A stretch of DNA of 48,899 bases. It comes from DATATB01 sp036268995. Its GTDB lineage: Bacteria; Planctomycetota; Planctomycetia; Pirellulales; PNKZ01. Positions 7,588 to 16,963 of this stretch are shown here, in pieces. The stretch is taken from positions 1 to 48,899 of the forward strand of contig DATATB010000115.1 in NCBI GenBank assembly GCA_036268995.1, given 5' to 3'. The notes under the pieces were generated by a model. The model did no database searches and was not told the origin of the DNA. It saw only the letters and a list, made by a program, of their open reading frames with translations. Both the position numbers and the translations under genes were made by a program. The first letter of the stretch is position 1, and each line of letters starts with the position of its first letter.

Positions 7588-8550
7588 ATGCAGACCAGCC
7601 GACGGACTGTGTATTTCAATGGCTGCTTTGTCCCGGAGCGCGAGGCGCGCTTGTCGATCTATGATTCGGCGCTCAACTTCGGCGATATGGCGTTTGAGGT
7701 GACGCGGACGTTTCATCGACGGCCGTTTTTGCTGCGCGAGCACTTGGATCGGCTGTTTCATAGCCTGGCGGCCATGCGCATCGATCCGCTGCTTTCGGTC
7801 GCTGAGCTGGAGCAGATTACGCAGCAGACGCTCCAGCGGAATCTACCGAGCGAAAGCGACGATGTCGATTGGAATATCATCCACAATATTTCGCGCGGGC
7901 CGGCCGCCGGCTTTCATGATGCGTTTTCGCCCGACGAACTGCGGCCGACCGTGCTCGTGAGTTGCTATCCGCTGGTGCAAAAGATGGCCGCGCTGGCCGC
8001 CGCCTACGACACCGGCCTGGACCTGGTGGCCGTGGCCCAGCACGCGCTGCCGCACGAAGTGCTCGATGCCTCGATCAAGAATCGCAGCCGCTGGCATTAT
8101 CAACTTGCCAACTTGCAAGCTCGGGAACAGAAGGCCGGCTCGTGGCCCGTGCTGTTCGATCCCGACGGCTATCTGACCGAAAGCACCAGCGCCAACGTCT
8201 TCCTCGTCCGCAATGGTGAGCTGCTGACCCCCGAGCCGCGCAATCTGCTGCCGGGCATCACGCGCGGCGTGGTTTTGTCGCTGGCTCCGGAACTGGACAT
8301 CGCCTGCCGCGAAACGAATCTGACTGCGGACGATATCACCGCGGCCGACGAGCTGTTTCTCACGTCGACCAGCGTGGGCCTGATTCACGCCCGCACCTTC
8401 CAAGGTCGGTCGGTGGGCGACGGCCACATCGGGCCGCTCACGCGCCGTGTGCGCGAGGCTTTTGAGCGGCAAGTGGGACTCGATTTTGCCGCCCAAGCCC
8501 GGGCGTACGCACTCAAGGCTTCAACAGGCGCGGCCACAGGGCGTCGCTAA
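7588..8550 (+). CDS. Class IV PLP aminotransferase (branched-chain or D-amino-acid type)
   Basis: A fold-type IV PLP enzyme of 320 residues. The ATG at 7588 is preferred to an in-frame TTG nine bases earlier. Numbered from that ATG, the PLP Schiff-base lysine is K164 in ASIKNRSR. The cofactor-binding Glu follows in GYLTESTSANVF (E198), and a phosphate-binding LTSTSVG segment lies near 258-264. N-terminal motifs (YDSALNFGDMAFEVTRTF) are typical of IlvE/Dat/PabC relatives. It could transaminate branched-chain amino acids, D-amino acids or aminodeoxychorismate; the sequence alone does not decide. Its 3' end overlaps the convergent hemW gene by 38 bp. The promoter, if any, lies in or beside the nonamer repeats. 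Confidence 0.9.
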   Translation: MQTSRRTVYFNGCFVPEREARLSIYDSALNFGDMAFEVTRTFHRRPFLLREHLDRLFHSLAAMRIDPLLSVAELEQITQQTLQRNLPSESDDVDWNIIHNISRGPAAGFHDAFSPDELRPTVLVSCYPLVQKMAALAAAYDTGLDLVAVAQHALPHEVLDASIKNRSRWHYQLANLQAREQKAGSWPVLFDPDGYLTESTSANVFLVRNGELLTPEPRNLLPGITRGVVLSLAPELDIACRETNLTADDITAADELFLTSTSVGLIHARTFQGRSVGDGHIGPLTRRVREAFERQVGLDFAAQARAYALKASTGAATGRR

Positions 8551-9685
8551 TAAAGAGTCCCTCGCGCGCTAGCCGCACGCGCTGGCCGTCGTCGGTCATC
8601 AGGCCCCAGGAGACGTAGTCGGCCAGGATGGAGCCAGCTAAGGCATCCAGGCTATAGCCGGTGCGGTGCAGGAAATCGCTGCGAGTCACGCCCTCCATCC
8701 GCCGCAGGCCGAAGACCAGCAGCTCGCGGGCTCGGTCCTGCGGCGCAAGTGTTTCCGACTCGGCCACCGGCGACTGGCCGGCCAGCACGCGTTTGATCCA
8801 AGTGGTCGTGCTGCGATGATTCATTTCCCGCCGGCCGTGGATGTAGCGCGCGGCCCCGGGCCCGGCGGCCCAGTAGCTTTCGCCTGCCCAGTAGCCCTCG
8901 TTGTGCCGGCAACGGTGGCCGGCTCGGGCAAAGTTCGAGACTTCGTAATGTTCCAACCCGGCCGCGGCCAAAGCATCGATGGCGTCGCCGTACAGCGTGC
9001 GTTCGAGCTCTTCGTCGACGCGCTGGAGCTGGCCGTGGCTCAGCCGGCTCCAAAACGTGGTGCCGCGCTCGAATGTCAGCCCGTAGGTCGAGAGATGATC
9101 GGGCACCAGCGCCAGGGCTGCTTGCAAATCGGCCTGCCAAATGGCCCGCGTCTCGTGCGGCACGCCGAAGATCAAATCCAGCGACAGCGAAGCCACGCGC
9201 GGGCGCAGCAACTCGACCGCGCGGCGGATATCGTCGGCCGTGTGATCGCGCTCCAGCAGGCGCAGTTTGTCGGCGTTGAAGGATTGTGCCCCCAGGCTGA
9301 CGCGTGTCACGCCCGCATCGGCCAGCAGGCCCACGCGCTGGGAATTCAATCCGGCCGGGTTCGCCTCGACGCTGAATTCGCCGCCGGGCTCTAGCACAAA
9401 CCACTGGCTGACCAGCCGCAGCAGCCGCTCCAGTTGCGGCGGCTCGAGATGCGTGGGCGTCCCGCCGCCGATGAACAGGGTCTCGACTGGCTGCGGTTGC
9501 CCGAGCGTTTGCAGCTCGCGCTCCAGCGCCGCCAGGTAGCTTGTCACCAGGTCGTCGCGGCCGGCGACCAACGTGAAATTGCAATAACCGCAGCGATGGG
9601 CGCAAAACGGCACGTGCACATACGCCGCCCGCGCTAGGGCATTGGCGGTGGATAATGGCGGTTCGTCGGTGGCCGAAACAGGCAT
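8513..9685 (-). CDS. hemW: HemW-type radical SAM protein (heme chaperone, formerly HemN-like)
   Basis: A 390-residue radical SAM protein with the cluster motif C28-x3-C32-x2-C35 (CAHRCGYCNF) and the SAM-contacting GGGTPT segment near residues 73-78. The C-terminal wing (about 320-385, ending LFISDALWPRLL) matches the HemW/HemN accessory domain, and length is typical of HemW. HemW binds heme and is thought to deliver it to membrane cytochromes; it differs from true coproporphyrinogen dehydrogenase HemN, which has an extra N-terminal cysteine and longer sequence. It overlaps the aminotransferase 3' end by 38 bp and is followed, on the same strand, by no other gene of its pathway. Confidence 0.9.
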   Translation of the reverse strand: MPVSATDEPPLSTANALARAAYVHVPFCAHRCGYCNFTLVAGRDDLVTSYLAALERELQTLGQPQPVETLFIGGGTPTHLEPPQLERLLRLVSQWFVLEPGGEFSVEANPAGLNSQRVGLLADAGVTRVSLGAQSFNADKLRLLERDHTADDIRRAVELLRPRVASLSLDLIFGVPHETRAIWQADLQAALALVPDHLSTYGLTFERGTTFWSRLSHGQLQRVDEELERTLYGDAIDALAAAGLEHYEVSNFARAGHRCRHNEGYWAGESYWAAGPGAARYIHGRREMNHRSTTTWIKRVLAGQSPVAESETLAPQDRARELLVFGLRRMEGVTRSDFLHRTGYSLDALAGSILADYVSWGLMTDDGQRVRLAREGLFISDALWPRLLKP

Positions 9686-9756
9686 CTACATCGTTCTTGC
9701 GTTGGATTCGCTTCACGCGCTTCGCAATACCCGATTGTACCAGCGCGGGCGCCGCG

Positions 9757-10512
9757 TTACGTCAGCCGCGTCGGCAGCCAGGCGAAGGCATCGAGCCGCC
9801 TGGCGAAGTGCAATCGTGCGGGGTTGGGTGCCAGCTCAATGCCCAGCGGCCGGGCCAGCGTGTTTCGTGTGATCTGCGCCTCGGCCACTTGTGCCGGCCA
9901 CGGATCGTGATGAATGTCGAGCCGCCACAGGCCGCCGCCTTTAGCCAGGTACATGCAATACCGCTCGATAAACCAGTGCTCGAGCGTGCCGGGCAACAAC
10001 TGCTCGACCGGCCCGACCGGCCGATACTGGGCCGAGAAGCCGGCTGGCGGCGCCCCGCGATGCGTCCGCGTGCAGTCGTATTCAATGCCGCCGTCCGCGT
10101 CGGCCTGCAAGTTGAGATCGGCATGGTAATACGGCAGCTTCAGCACCCAGCGGGCCGCGCGCACTGCCGAGCGACTGCTCGCGTCCAAGCTGAAAAACCA
10201 CACACCCGGCTTGCCGCCCAGAGTGACATAAGTGCGAAGGTTAATCTCCGCAAATGCTGACACGCCGGGCAGCGAGGGAGCGCAGCGCGGCCCGACGGCC
10301 GTCATCCGAAAAGGCACGATCCCCAGCCACGCCTCGCCTTGCCAGGTGTCGATTTCCAGCGGCGCCGGCACGAGCGCTTGAAGTTGTGCCGCCGGCACCG
10401 GCCAATGCGCGAGCAACAGATCGTGCCAGCGCATGAACATGGCCCACGGACCGCGCGGTAGCGGCCACGGCCGGTGGAGAGTCTGGGTGGCATCGAGTGA
10501 GACAAGCGTCAT
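9757..10512 (-). CDS. DUF2071 (YqjF-like) protein
   Basis: A 251-residue protein of the DUF2071 family. The ATG at 10512 gives the usual family length; the frame stays open for 90 more codons upstream, but these look like noncoding, Arg-rich sequence. Family landmarks include RWHDLLLAHWPVPAAQLQALVP near the N-terminus, the AWLGIVPFRM block, EINLRTYV and GVWFFSLDASS. The family has a lipocalin/acetoacetate-decarboxylase-like beta fold and no settled function. It lies 71 bp upstream of hemW in the same direction, so the two may be co-transcribed. Confidence 0.88.
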   Translation of the reverse strand: MTLVSLDATQTLHRPWPLPRGPWAMFMRWHDLLLAHWPVPAAQLQALVPAPLEIDTWQGEAWLGIVPFRMTAVGPRCAPSLPGVSAFAEINLRTYVTLGGKPGVWFFSLDASSRSAVRAARWVLKLPYYHADLNLQADADGGIEYDCTRTHRGAPPAGFSAQYRPVGPVEQLLPGTLEHWFIERYCMYLAKGGGLWRLDIHHDPWPAQVAEAQITRNTLARPLGIELAPNPARLHFARRLDAFAWLPTRLT

Positions 10513-10716
10513 GAGCGATTTGACCCGCAGGCCGCATTCATCGGCGCGCCGCAACAGGCAGCCGCCACGCTCAAAGAACCGCAAGCCGAAGGCACCTTTA
10601 ACCCTGGATTCGCGTGTGACGGGAATCCAGGGATCGACCGAAAGATAGCCTGCGGAATCCCGGCCGAGCGCAATTTGAAACCGCCGGGGCCGCCGGAAAG
10701 GATTCGCATCGCCGGC

Positions 10717-10744
10717 TCGACATGCGCATTTCCCACTGTATACT
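10717..10744 (+). promoter_or_regulatory. Candidate sigma-70 promoter for the amidoligase cluster
   Basis: TCGACA at 10717-10722, a 16-nt spacer and TATACT at 10739-10744, about 85 bp before the ATG of the transglutaminase/DUF2126 gene. This is the only promoter-like sequence I see in the 316-bp divergent intergenic region (10513-10828); no separate promoter for the DUF2071 gene was identified. Confidence 0.5.
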
Positions 10745-10828
10745 ATCCTTGCCCACGAGGGGCGTGCGAGGCGGATCCGCACGCCAGGCAGTGGTTGTTT
10801 CTGCCGTTTGAATTACGGATCCGCCCTG

Positions 10829-13800
10829 ATGTCTATTCGCGTTGCTCTCAATCATCAGACGCGCCATCGTTATGCGCGCGACGTTTGGCTGTCGCCTCAC
10901 GTCTTACGGCTTCGCCCGGCGCCGCATTGCCGCACGCCGATTCTCAGTTATTCGCTGAAAGTGACGCCGAGCGAGCACTTCGTCAATTGGCAGCAAGACC
11001 CGTACAGCAACCATTTGGCGCGGCTGGTTTTTCCGCACACGGCCCGCGAGCTGACCGTTGAAGTCGACTTGATCGCCGAGTTGACGGTGATCAATCCGTT
11101 CGATTTCTTCCTGGAAAAGTACGCGACGGAGTTTCCGTTTTCGTACGACGAGATGCTGGCCCACGAATTGATGCCTTATCTGGCCGTCGAACCGGCGGGT
11201 TCGAAGCTGGCGGGCCTGGTGGCCGAAGCTCGGCGCGAGAAGGTGCCGTCGGTCGACTACCTGGTCGAGTTGAATCAAAAGGTGCAGCAGCGCGTCAACT
11301 ACCTGATCCGGCTGGAGCCGGGCGTCCAGACACCTGAAGAAACCTTGACGCTCGGCAGCGGCTCGTGTCGCGACAGCTCCTGGTTGTTGGTTCACTTGCT
11401 CCGGCATTTGGGACTGGCCACACGGTTCGTCTCGGGATATCTGATTCAGCTCACGCCGGACGTGAAGTCGCTCGACGGCCCCAGCGGCGTCACGCAGGAC
11501 TTCGTCGATCTGCACGCCTGGGCTGAAGTTTATCTGCCGGGCGCCGGCTGGATTGGTCTTGATCCAACGTCGGGCCTGATGGCCGGCGAGGGGCATATTC
11601 CGCTGGCTTGCTCGGCCGATCCGCAGACGGCCGCCGCGATCAGCGGATATTTTTCCTACGATCGCCCAGCGCTGGTCTCGGCCGATCCGGCGGATGCTGC
11701 TGGACTGGGCACGGATAGCGCCGAAGCGGGCTTCGAGTTTTCGCTGTCGATCACGCGGATTCACGAAGATCCACGCGTGACCAAACCCTATAGCGACCAA
11801 CAGTGGGCGGAAATCGAAGCCCTGGGACACCAGGTCGACGCGGATCTGGCCGCTCACGACGTGCGGCTCACCATGGGGGGCGAGCCGACCTTTGTGTCGA
11901 TCGACGACATGGAAGGCGACGAATGGAACTCGGCCGCGCTGGGCCCACGAAAATATCGGCAGGGGGACCAGCTCATTCGCCGGCTGCGCGATCGTTTTGC
12001 ACCCGGCGGCTTCCTCCATCACGGTCAAGGCAAATGGTATCCCGGCGAGGCCTTGCCGCGCTGGGCCTTGGGGCTGTACTGGCGCAAAGATCTACAACCG
12101 ATCTGGAGCGACGCTTCGCTGGTGGCTGACGAGCAGCGTCCGACCTGCGCGACCGAGCGCGACGCCCAAGCGTTTGCGACCCAGTTGGCACAGCGGCTGG
12201 GTTTGGAACCGGCGCACGTCACTGCCGGCTTCGAAGACGCCTGGTACTATCTGTGGAAGGAACGGCGGTTGCCGGTGAACGTCGATCCCTTCGACAGCAA
12301 GCTGAGCGAGCCGCGCGAGCGCGACCGCCTGGCACGCATTTTCGAGCAAGGGCTCGACAAGGTCGTCGGCTATGCGCTGCCTTTGGGGCGCAACGAGACC
12401 GGTGGCTGGAGCACCGGCCCCTGGTTCATCCGCACCCAGCGAATGTACTTGGCCCCGGGCGATTCGCCGATGGGCCATCGCTTGCCGCTGGAGTCGTTGC
12501 CCTGGGTGGTCCCCTCGGAATATCCGCACGTCTCTGCCCGCGATCCTTTAGAAGCGCGCGGCCAGCTGCCGCGCAGCGAGACCCTGGCCCGCACGAAGTA
12601 CCTGGCCGGTTCGCCCTACTCGCGCCAGGCGAGCAGCGCCGTCCCGAACAGCGTGGTGCAGCAGCGGATCGGAGGCGGCGCCGCGACTGCCGTGATCGAA
12701 GAATCCGGCAATGGCCATGGTGCGGGCAACGGCCACGGCGCGAGCAATGGATCCTCACGGCCGGAAAAAGGCGAATCTGATCCGCAAACGGTCCGCACGG
12801 CTCTGTGCGCAGAAGTTCGTGGCGGGGTGCTCCGCATTTTCATGCCGCCGCTGCCGGACGTGGAGTCCTATCTTGAACTGCTGGCGGCGGTCGAGGATAC
12901 GGCGGCCACGCTGGGCTTGCCGGTGCTCGTCGAAGGTTATCCACCGCCGCACGACGACCGCCTGAACCAGATCAAGGTCACGCCCGACCCGGGCGTGCTC
13001 GAGGTCAACACGCAACCGGTCGAGACCTGGGACGACCTGGTTCGCAATACGACGGCCCTGTATGAGGAAGCGCGGCTCTGCCGATTGGGGACCGAGAAGT
13101 TCATGCTCGACGGCCGGCATACCGGCACCGGCGGCGGCAACCATCTCGTCGTGGGCGGGGCGCGGCCCGGCGACTCGCCGTTTTTGCGCCGTCCCGATCT
13201 GTTGCGCAGCCTGCTGGGCTACTGGCATAACCATCCATCGCTGTCGTATCTGTTCAGCGGCCTGTTCGTGGGGCCCACGAGTCAGGCTCCGCGCGTGGAC
13301 GAGGCGCGCAACGACCAGGTCCACGAACTGGAACTGGCCTTCAGCCAGATTCCGCAGCAGGCCGACGTTCCGCCGTGGTTGGTCGACCGCATCTTTCGGA
13401 ATGTACTGGTCGACGCGACCGGCAATACGCACCGCGCGGAATTCTGTATCGACAAGCTCTACGCGCCCGAATCGGCTAGCGGCCGATTGGGGTTGGTCGA
13501 AATGCGCGGTTTCGAGATGCCACCGCATTCGCGGATGAGCCTGACGCAGCAGTTGTTGTTGCGGGCTTTGATTGCCGAGTTCTGGCAAACGCCCTACCAG
13601 CAACCGCTCGTGCGCTGGCGGACCGAAATTCACGACCGCTTCGTGTTGCCGCACTTCGTGCAACAAGACCTGGAAGACGTGATCTTCGATCTGAACCGGG
13701 CGGGCTATCCGCTCCGAACGGAGTGGTTTGCTCCGCACATCGAGTTCCGCTTCCCGCGGTACGGGTCGATCGAGCAGCGGGGGATTTCCGTCGAACTGCG

Positions 13801-14290
13801 CCAGGCTATCGAACCGTGGAACGTGTTGGGTGAAGTGCCTGGCATCGGTTCGACCGTGCGGCAGGTCGATTCCTCGCTCGAACGGCTCCAGGTGCTCGTC
13901 AATGGCATGGTCGACTTGCGGCACCGGGTCACGTGCAATGGCGTGGCGCTGCCGCTGCATCCGACCGGCGTCAACGGCCAATTCGTGGCCGGGGTGCGTT
14001 ATCGTGCCTGGCGTCCGCCCGAGTGTTTGCATCCGACGATCGGCGTCCATTCGCCGCTGGTGTTCGACATCGTCGATGACTGGTCCGAGCGATCGATTGG
14101 CGGCTGCAAGTACCATGTCTCACATCCGGGCGGGCGCAGCTACGATCGGTTCCCGGTCAACGCCTATGAAGCCGAGGGACGCCGCATTGGCCGCTTCTTC
14201 AAGTTTGGTCATACGCCGGGCAAGATCAGTGTCGCCGAGCCGCCGAAAAGCAAGGAGTTCCCGTTCACGCTTGATCTGCGACGCTGCTAA
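10829..14290 (+). CDS. Transglutaminase-like protein fused to DUF2126
   Basis: A 1153-residue two-part protein; the ATG at 10829 is preferred to an in-frame TTG 21 bases earlier. Residues 1-about 280 are a bacterial transglutaminase-like unit with an N-terminal beta domain and a Cys-His-Asp triad: C180 in GSGSCRDSSWLL, H229 in DLHAWAEVY and D245 in WIGLDPTSG. From about residue 341 (RLTMGGEPTFVS) to the end is the DUF2126 domain, including GKWYPGEALPRWAL and GGGNHLVVGG. A Gly/Asn/His-rich linker at about 620-640 interrupts it. In comparative-genomic work by Iyer, Aravind and co-workers such proteins travel with circularly permuted ATP-grasp and alpha-E proteins and are predicted to make or process a peptide-like product. 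The two downstream genes fit that set. Confidence 0.93.
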   Translation: MSIRVALNHQTRHRYARDVWLSPHVLRLRPAPHCRTPILSYSLKVTPSEHFVNWQQDPYSNHLARLVFPHTARELTVEVDLIAELTVINPFDFFLEKYATEFPFSYDEMLAHELMPYLAVEPAGSKLAGLVAEARREKVPSVDYLVELNQKVQQRVNYLIRLEPGVQTPEETLTLGSGSCRDSSWLLVHLLRHLGLATRFVSGYLIQLTPDVKSLDGPSGVTQDFVDLHAWAEVYLPGAGWIGLDPTSGLMAGEGHIPLACSADPQTAAAISGYFSYDRPALVSADPADAAGLGTDSAEAGFEFSLSITRIHEDPRVTKPYSDQQWAEIEALGHQVDADLAAHDVRLTMGGEPTFVSIDDMEGDEWNSAALGPRKYRQGDQLIRRLRDRFAPGGFLHHGQGKWYPGEALPRWALGLYWRKDLQPIWSDASLVADEQRPTCATERDAQAFATQLAQRLGLEPAHVTAGFEDAWYYLWKERRLPVNVDPFDSKLSEPRERDRLARIFEQGLDKVVGYALPLGRNETGGWSTGPWFIRTQRMYLAPGDSPMGHRLPLESLPWVVPSEYPHVSARDPLEARGQLPRSETLARTKYLAGSPYSRQASSAVPNSVVQQRIGGGAATAVIEESGNGHGAGNGHGASNGSSRPEKGESDPQTVRTALCAEVRGGVLRIFMPPLPDVESYLELLAAVEDTAATLGLPVLVEGYPPPHDDRLNQIKVTPDPGVLEVNTQPVETWDDLVRNTTALYEEARLCRLGTEKFMLDGRHTGTGGGNHLVVGGARPGDSPFLRRPDLLRSLLGYWHNHPSLSYLFSGLFVGPTSQAPRVDEARNDQVHELELAFSQIPQQADVPPWLVDRIFRNVLVDATGNTHRAEFCIDKLYAPESASGRLGLVEMRGFEMPPHSRMSLTQQLLLRALIAEFWQTPYQQPLVRWRTEIHDRFVLPHFVQQDLEDVIFDLNRAGYPLRTEWFAPHIEFRFPRYGSIEQRGISVELRQAIEPWNVLGEVPGIGSTVRQVDSSLERLQVLVNGMVDLRHRVTCNGVALPLHPTGVNGQFVAGVRYRAWRPPECLHPTIGVHSPLVFDIVDDWSERSIGGCKYHVSHPGGRSYDRFPVNAYEAEGRRIGRFFKFGHTPGKISVAEPPKSKEFPFTLDLRRC

Positions 14291-14425
14291 GCTCCGCATC
14301 GTTGGCTGCGACCCGGCCGCTGATCTGGCGCGATCTCCAACCGCTTCGCGTAGAATGAAGTTCGTGGCCCCGCGGGGCGGCCGCCATGCTGGCGGCGACC
14401 GGCGTGGTTTGGCACCGGTGCGAGC

Positions 14426-16963
14426 ATGACGACCGACTCGACGGCTGCGAGCTTGGGACCAGCGATGGGGCTGGTAGCGGCCTACGCGCCCGGCTTGCCG
14501 GTCCAGGATGAGATGCTCGAGCCGGCCGGCGGCCTGCGACCTCAATGGCAAAAGCTGGTCGGCCTGCTTGACGAATTGGGGCCAGCTGAATTGATGTCGC
14601 GTTGGGATTGGGCGCGACGGCTGATCCGCGAAAACGGCATCACCCATAACGTCTACGACAATCCCGATGGGCTGGCCCGCCCTTGGAACTTGGATCTGCT
14701 GCCGCTCTTGCTGGCGGCGGCCGAGTGGCAAACGGTCAGCGCGGCGCTAGTGCAGCGCGCGCGGCTGTTGAATGCCATTCTGGCCGATCTGTACGGGCCC
14801 GCCACGAGCGTGTCCAGCGGGCTGCTGCCGCCGGAACTCGTGTATGACAACGGGAGCTTCCTCCGCGCGTGTCATGGGCAGCGGCCGCCGCTGGGGCAGT
14901 GGCTGCACCTGTATGCCGCCGACCTGCTGCGTGCCCCCGACGGCCAGTTCCGCGTCCTCAGCGACGGCACGCAGTCGCCGTCGGGCGCGGGCTACTCGCT
15001 GGAAAACCGGATCGTGCTGACGCGCGTGTTGCCCACCGTGTTCCAACAGTGCAACGTGCTCCGCTTGGCTCCTTTCTTCATCACGTTGCGGCAGAATCTG
15101 GCCGCGCTGGCGCCGGTCAACCGCGAGAATCCGCGCGTCGTCGTGCTGACGCCAGGCCCCTACAACGAGGCGTACTTCGAACACGCCTACCTGGCCCGCT
15201 ACCTCGGCTATGCACTGGTGCAGGGCAAGGACCTGACCGTTCGCGATTGCAAAGTTTATTTGAAGACTCTCGGCGGCTTGCAGCGCGTCGACGTCATCCT
15301 GCGCCGCGTCGACGACGACTATTGCGATCCGCTGGAGATGTATCCGCAGTCGTTTCTGGGCGTCCCGGGCTTGCTCCAGGCGGTGCGCGACGGCACCGTC
15401 GCCGTGGCCAATGCGTTGGGAAGCGGCGCGCTGCAAGGGCCGGCTTTCCTGCCGTTCTTGCCTGGCTTGTGCCGGCACTTCCTGAACGAGGACCTGAAGC
15501 TGCCGTCGGTCGAAACGTGGTGGTGCGGCCACCCCGACTCGCGCAATTACGTATTGAATAACCTCTCGAGCCTGGTCATCAAGCCGGCGTTTCCCACGCG
15601 CGGAACCGATCCCGTCTTTGGCGGCGAGCTGTCGCCGGAAGAGCGGGACGCGCTGGCCAGGAGAATTCGCGCTCGCCCGCGGCAATTTGTCGCGCAGCAG
15701 CGAATCGCTTCGTTCATGGCTCCCGTCTTGCTCAGCGGCCAGGTCCAGTCGCGGCGGTTCGTCTTGCGGGCGTACCTGGCAGCCGAGGGAAACTCTTACG
15801 CCGTGATGCCCGGCGGGCTGACGCGCTTTACCAGCACGCGGGATTCACTGGTTGTTTCGTTGCAGCGCGGCGGCGGCAGCAAGGACACCTGGATTCTCGG
15901 TGAAGGCCCGGTCAGCCAGGTCAGCTTGTTGGCCTCGCCCTCGGCGCCGGTGGCGCTGAGCCGCGGCGGTGGCGACTTGTCCAGCCGCGTGGCCGACGAC
16001 CTGTTCTGGCTGGGTCGCTACGCGACGCGCTCCGAGGCCGTGGTGCGGTTGGCACGTTGCGTTTTCAATCGGCTGGCCGATCCCAATGCGCTGGAAAGTC
16101 CCCTGGCGACGAATATTTTGATGCGCGAACTGGTGGGCTGGGTGATCGCCGGGCGCGGGCCGGCGGCCGCGCGCGAACTCGCCGTCGCGATGTTTTCCGC
16201 GCGCGACCCGTCGGGATTGCGGCGCGCGGCCAGTCGGCTGCACGCGATGGCGCGCGTCCTCCGCGACCGCATTTCAACCGATGCCTGGCGCATTCTGCAA
16301 GCCATCGATCGCGATCTGGCCGATTTCAACGCCAACGTCGATGAGGACGAAATCGCCGTGGTCTTCGAGTTATTCAATCAACTCATCACCAGCTTCCTGG
16401 CCTTCGGCGGCATGGCGGCCGACTCGATGACCCGCGGACAATCGTGGCGTTTTCTCGACATCGGGTTGAGGCTCGAACGGGCCATTTCGGCCGCACGGCT
16501 CGTGCGCATGACGCTGGTCGACAAAAACGAAGAAGAAGCGTCGCTGCTCGATGCCTTGCTCGAAACGGGCGACAGCTCGTTGACCTATCGCCGACGCTAT
16601 CTGACGCAACTCGAAGTGCCGGCCGTGGTCGACCTGCTGATCGCCGATGAGACGAACCCGCGCTCGACGGCCTACCAGATCGTGGCGATCGACGAGCACT
16701 TGTCGCACCTGCCGCGAGAATCGATGCACCCGCAGCGGAATCCGGACCAGCAGCTCACCCAGCAACTGCGCACGTTGCTGCGGCTGACCGATCTGTCGTG
16801 CGCCTGCTCCCTCACCGGCGCCCGCCGGCCGGGATTGGACACGCTGATGGCGACGGTCATCGACCTGATGGGCACGTTGTCCGACGTGCTGAGTCGGAGC
16901 TTCTTCAGCCATGCCTCGGCCACGCCCCACCTGTTGACGCCGGACCAGGAGCTCCGGCTGTGA
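14426..16963 (+). CDS. Circularly permuted ATP-grasp protein fused to alpha-E (DUF403) domain
   Basis: An 845-residue fusion. Residues about 30-490 form the circularly permuted type-2 ATP-grasp unit (DUF404/DUF407). It shows typical segments such as RENGITHNVYDNPDG, LSDGTQSPSGAGYSLENR, VVVLTPGPYNEAYFEHAYLA and ARPRQFVAQQRI. From about 511 (RVADDLFWLGRYATRSE) onward is the alpha-E helical domain. In many genomes these two parts are separate genes, so the fusion strengthens the predicted partnership. ATP-grasp enzymes join a carboxylate to an amine or thiol through an acyl-phosphate; the substrate here is unknown. It starts 135 bp after the transglutaminase/DUF2126 gene, and its stop overlaps the next start (GTGA), implying translational coupling. 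Confidence 0.93.
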   Translation: MTTDSTAASLGPAMGLVAAYAPGLPVQDEMLEPAGGLRPQWQKLVGLLDELGPAELMSRWDWARRLIRENGITHNVYDNPDGLARPWNLDLLPLLLAAAEWQTVSAALVQRARLLNAILADLYGPATSVSSGLLPPELVYDNGSFLRACHGQRPPLGQWLHLYAADLLRAPDGQFRVLSDGTQSPSGAGYSLENRIVLTRVLPTVFQQCNVLRLAPFFITLRQNLAALAPVNRENPRVVVLTPGPYNEAYFEHAYLARYLGYALVQGKDLTVRDCKVYLKTLGGLQRVDVILRRVDDDYCDPLEMYPQSFLGVPGLLQAVRDGTVAVANALGSGALQGPAFLPFLPGLCRHFLNEDLKLPSVETWWCGHPDSRNYVLNNLSSLVIKPAFPTRGTDPVFGGELSPEERDALARRIRARPRQFVAQQRIASFMAPVLLSGQVQSRRFVLRAYLAAEGNSYAVMPGGLTRFTSTRDSLVVSLQRGGGSKDTWILGEGPVSQVSLLASPSAPVALSRGGGDLSSRVADDLFWLGRYATRSEAVVRLARCVFNRLADPNALESPLATNILMRELVGWVIAGRGPAAARELAVAMFSARDPSGLRRAASRLHAMARVLRDRISTDAWRILQAIDRDLADFNANVDEDEIAVVFELFNQLITSFLAFGGMAADSMTRGQSWRFLDIGLRLERAISAARLVRMTLVDKNEEEASLLDALLETGDSSLTYRRRYLTQLEVPAVVDLLIADETNPRSTAYQIVAIDEHLSHLPRESMHPQRNPDQQLTQQLRTLLRLTDLSCACSLTGARRPGLDTLMATVIDLMGTLSDVLSRSFFSHASATPHLLTPDQELRL

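Noticed and set aside
12755..14116. A 453-codon minus-strand frame inside the DUF2126 gene
   Set aside because: Antisense shadow of a gene with clear domains; the composition is not protein-like.
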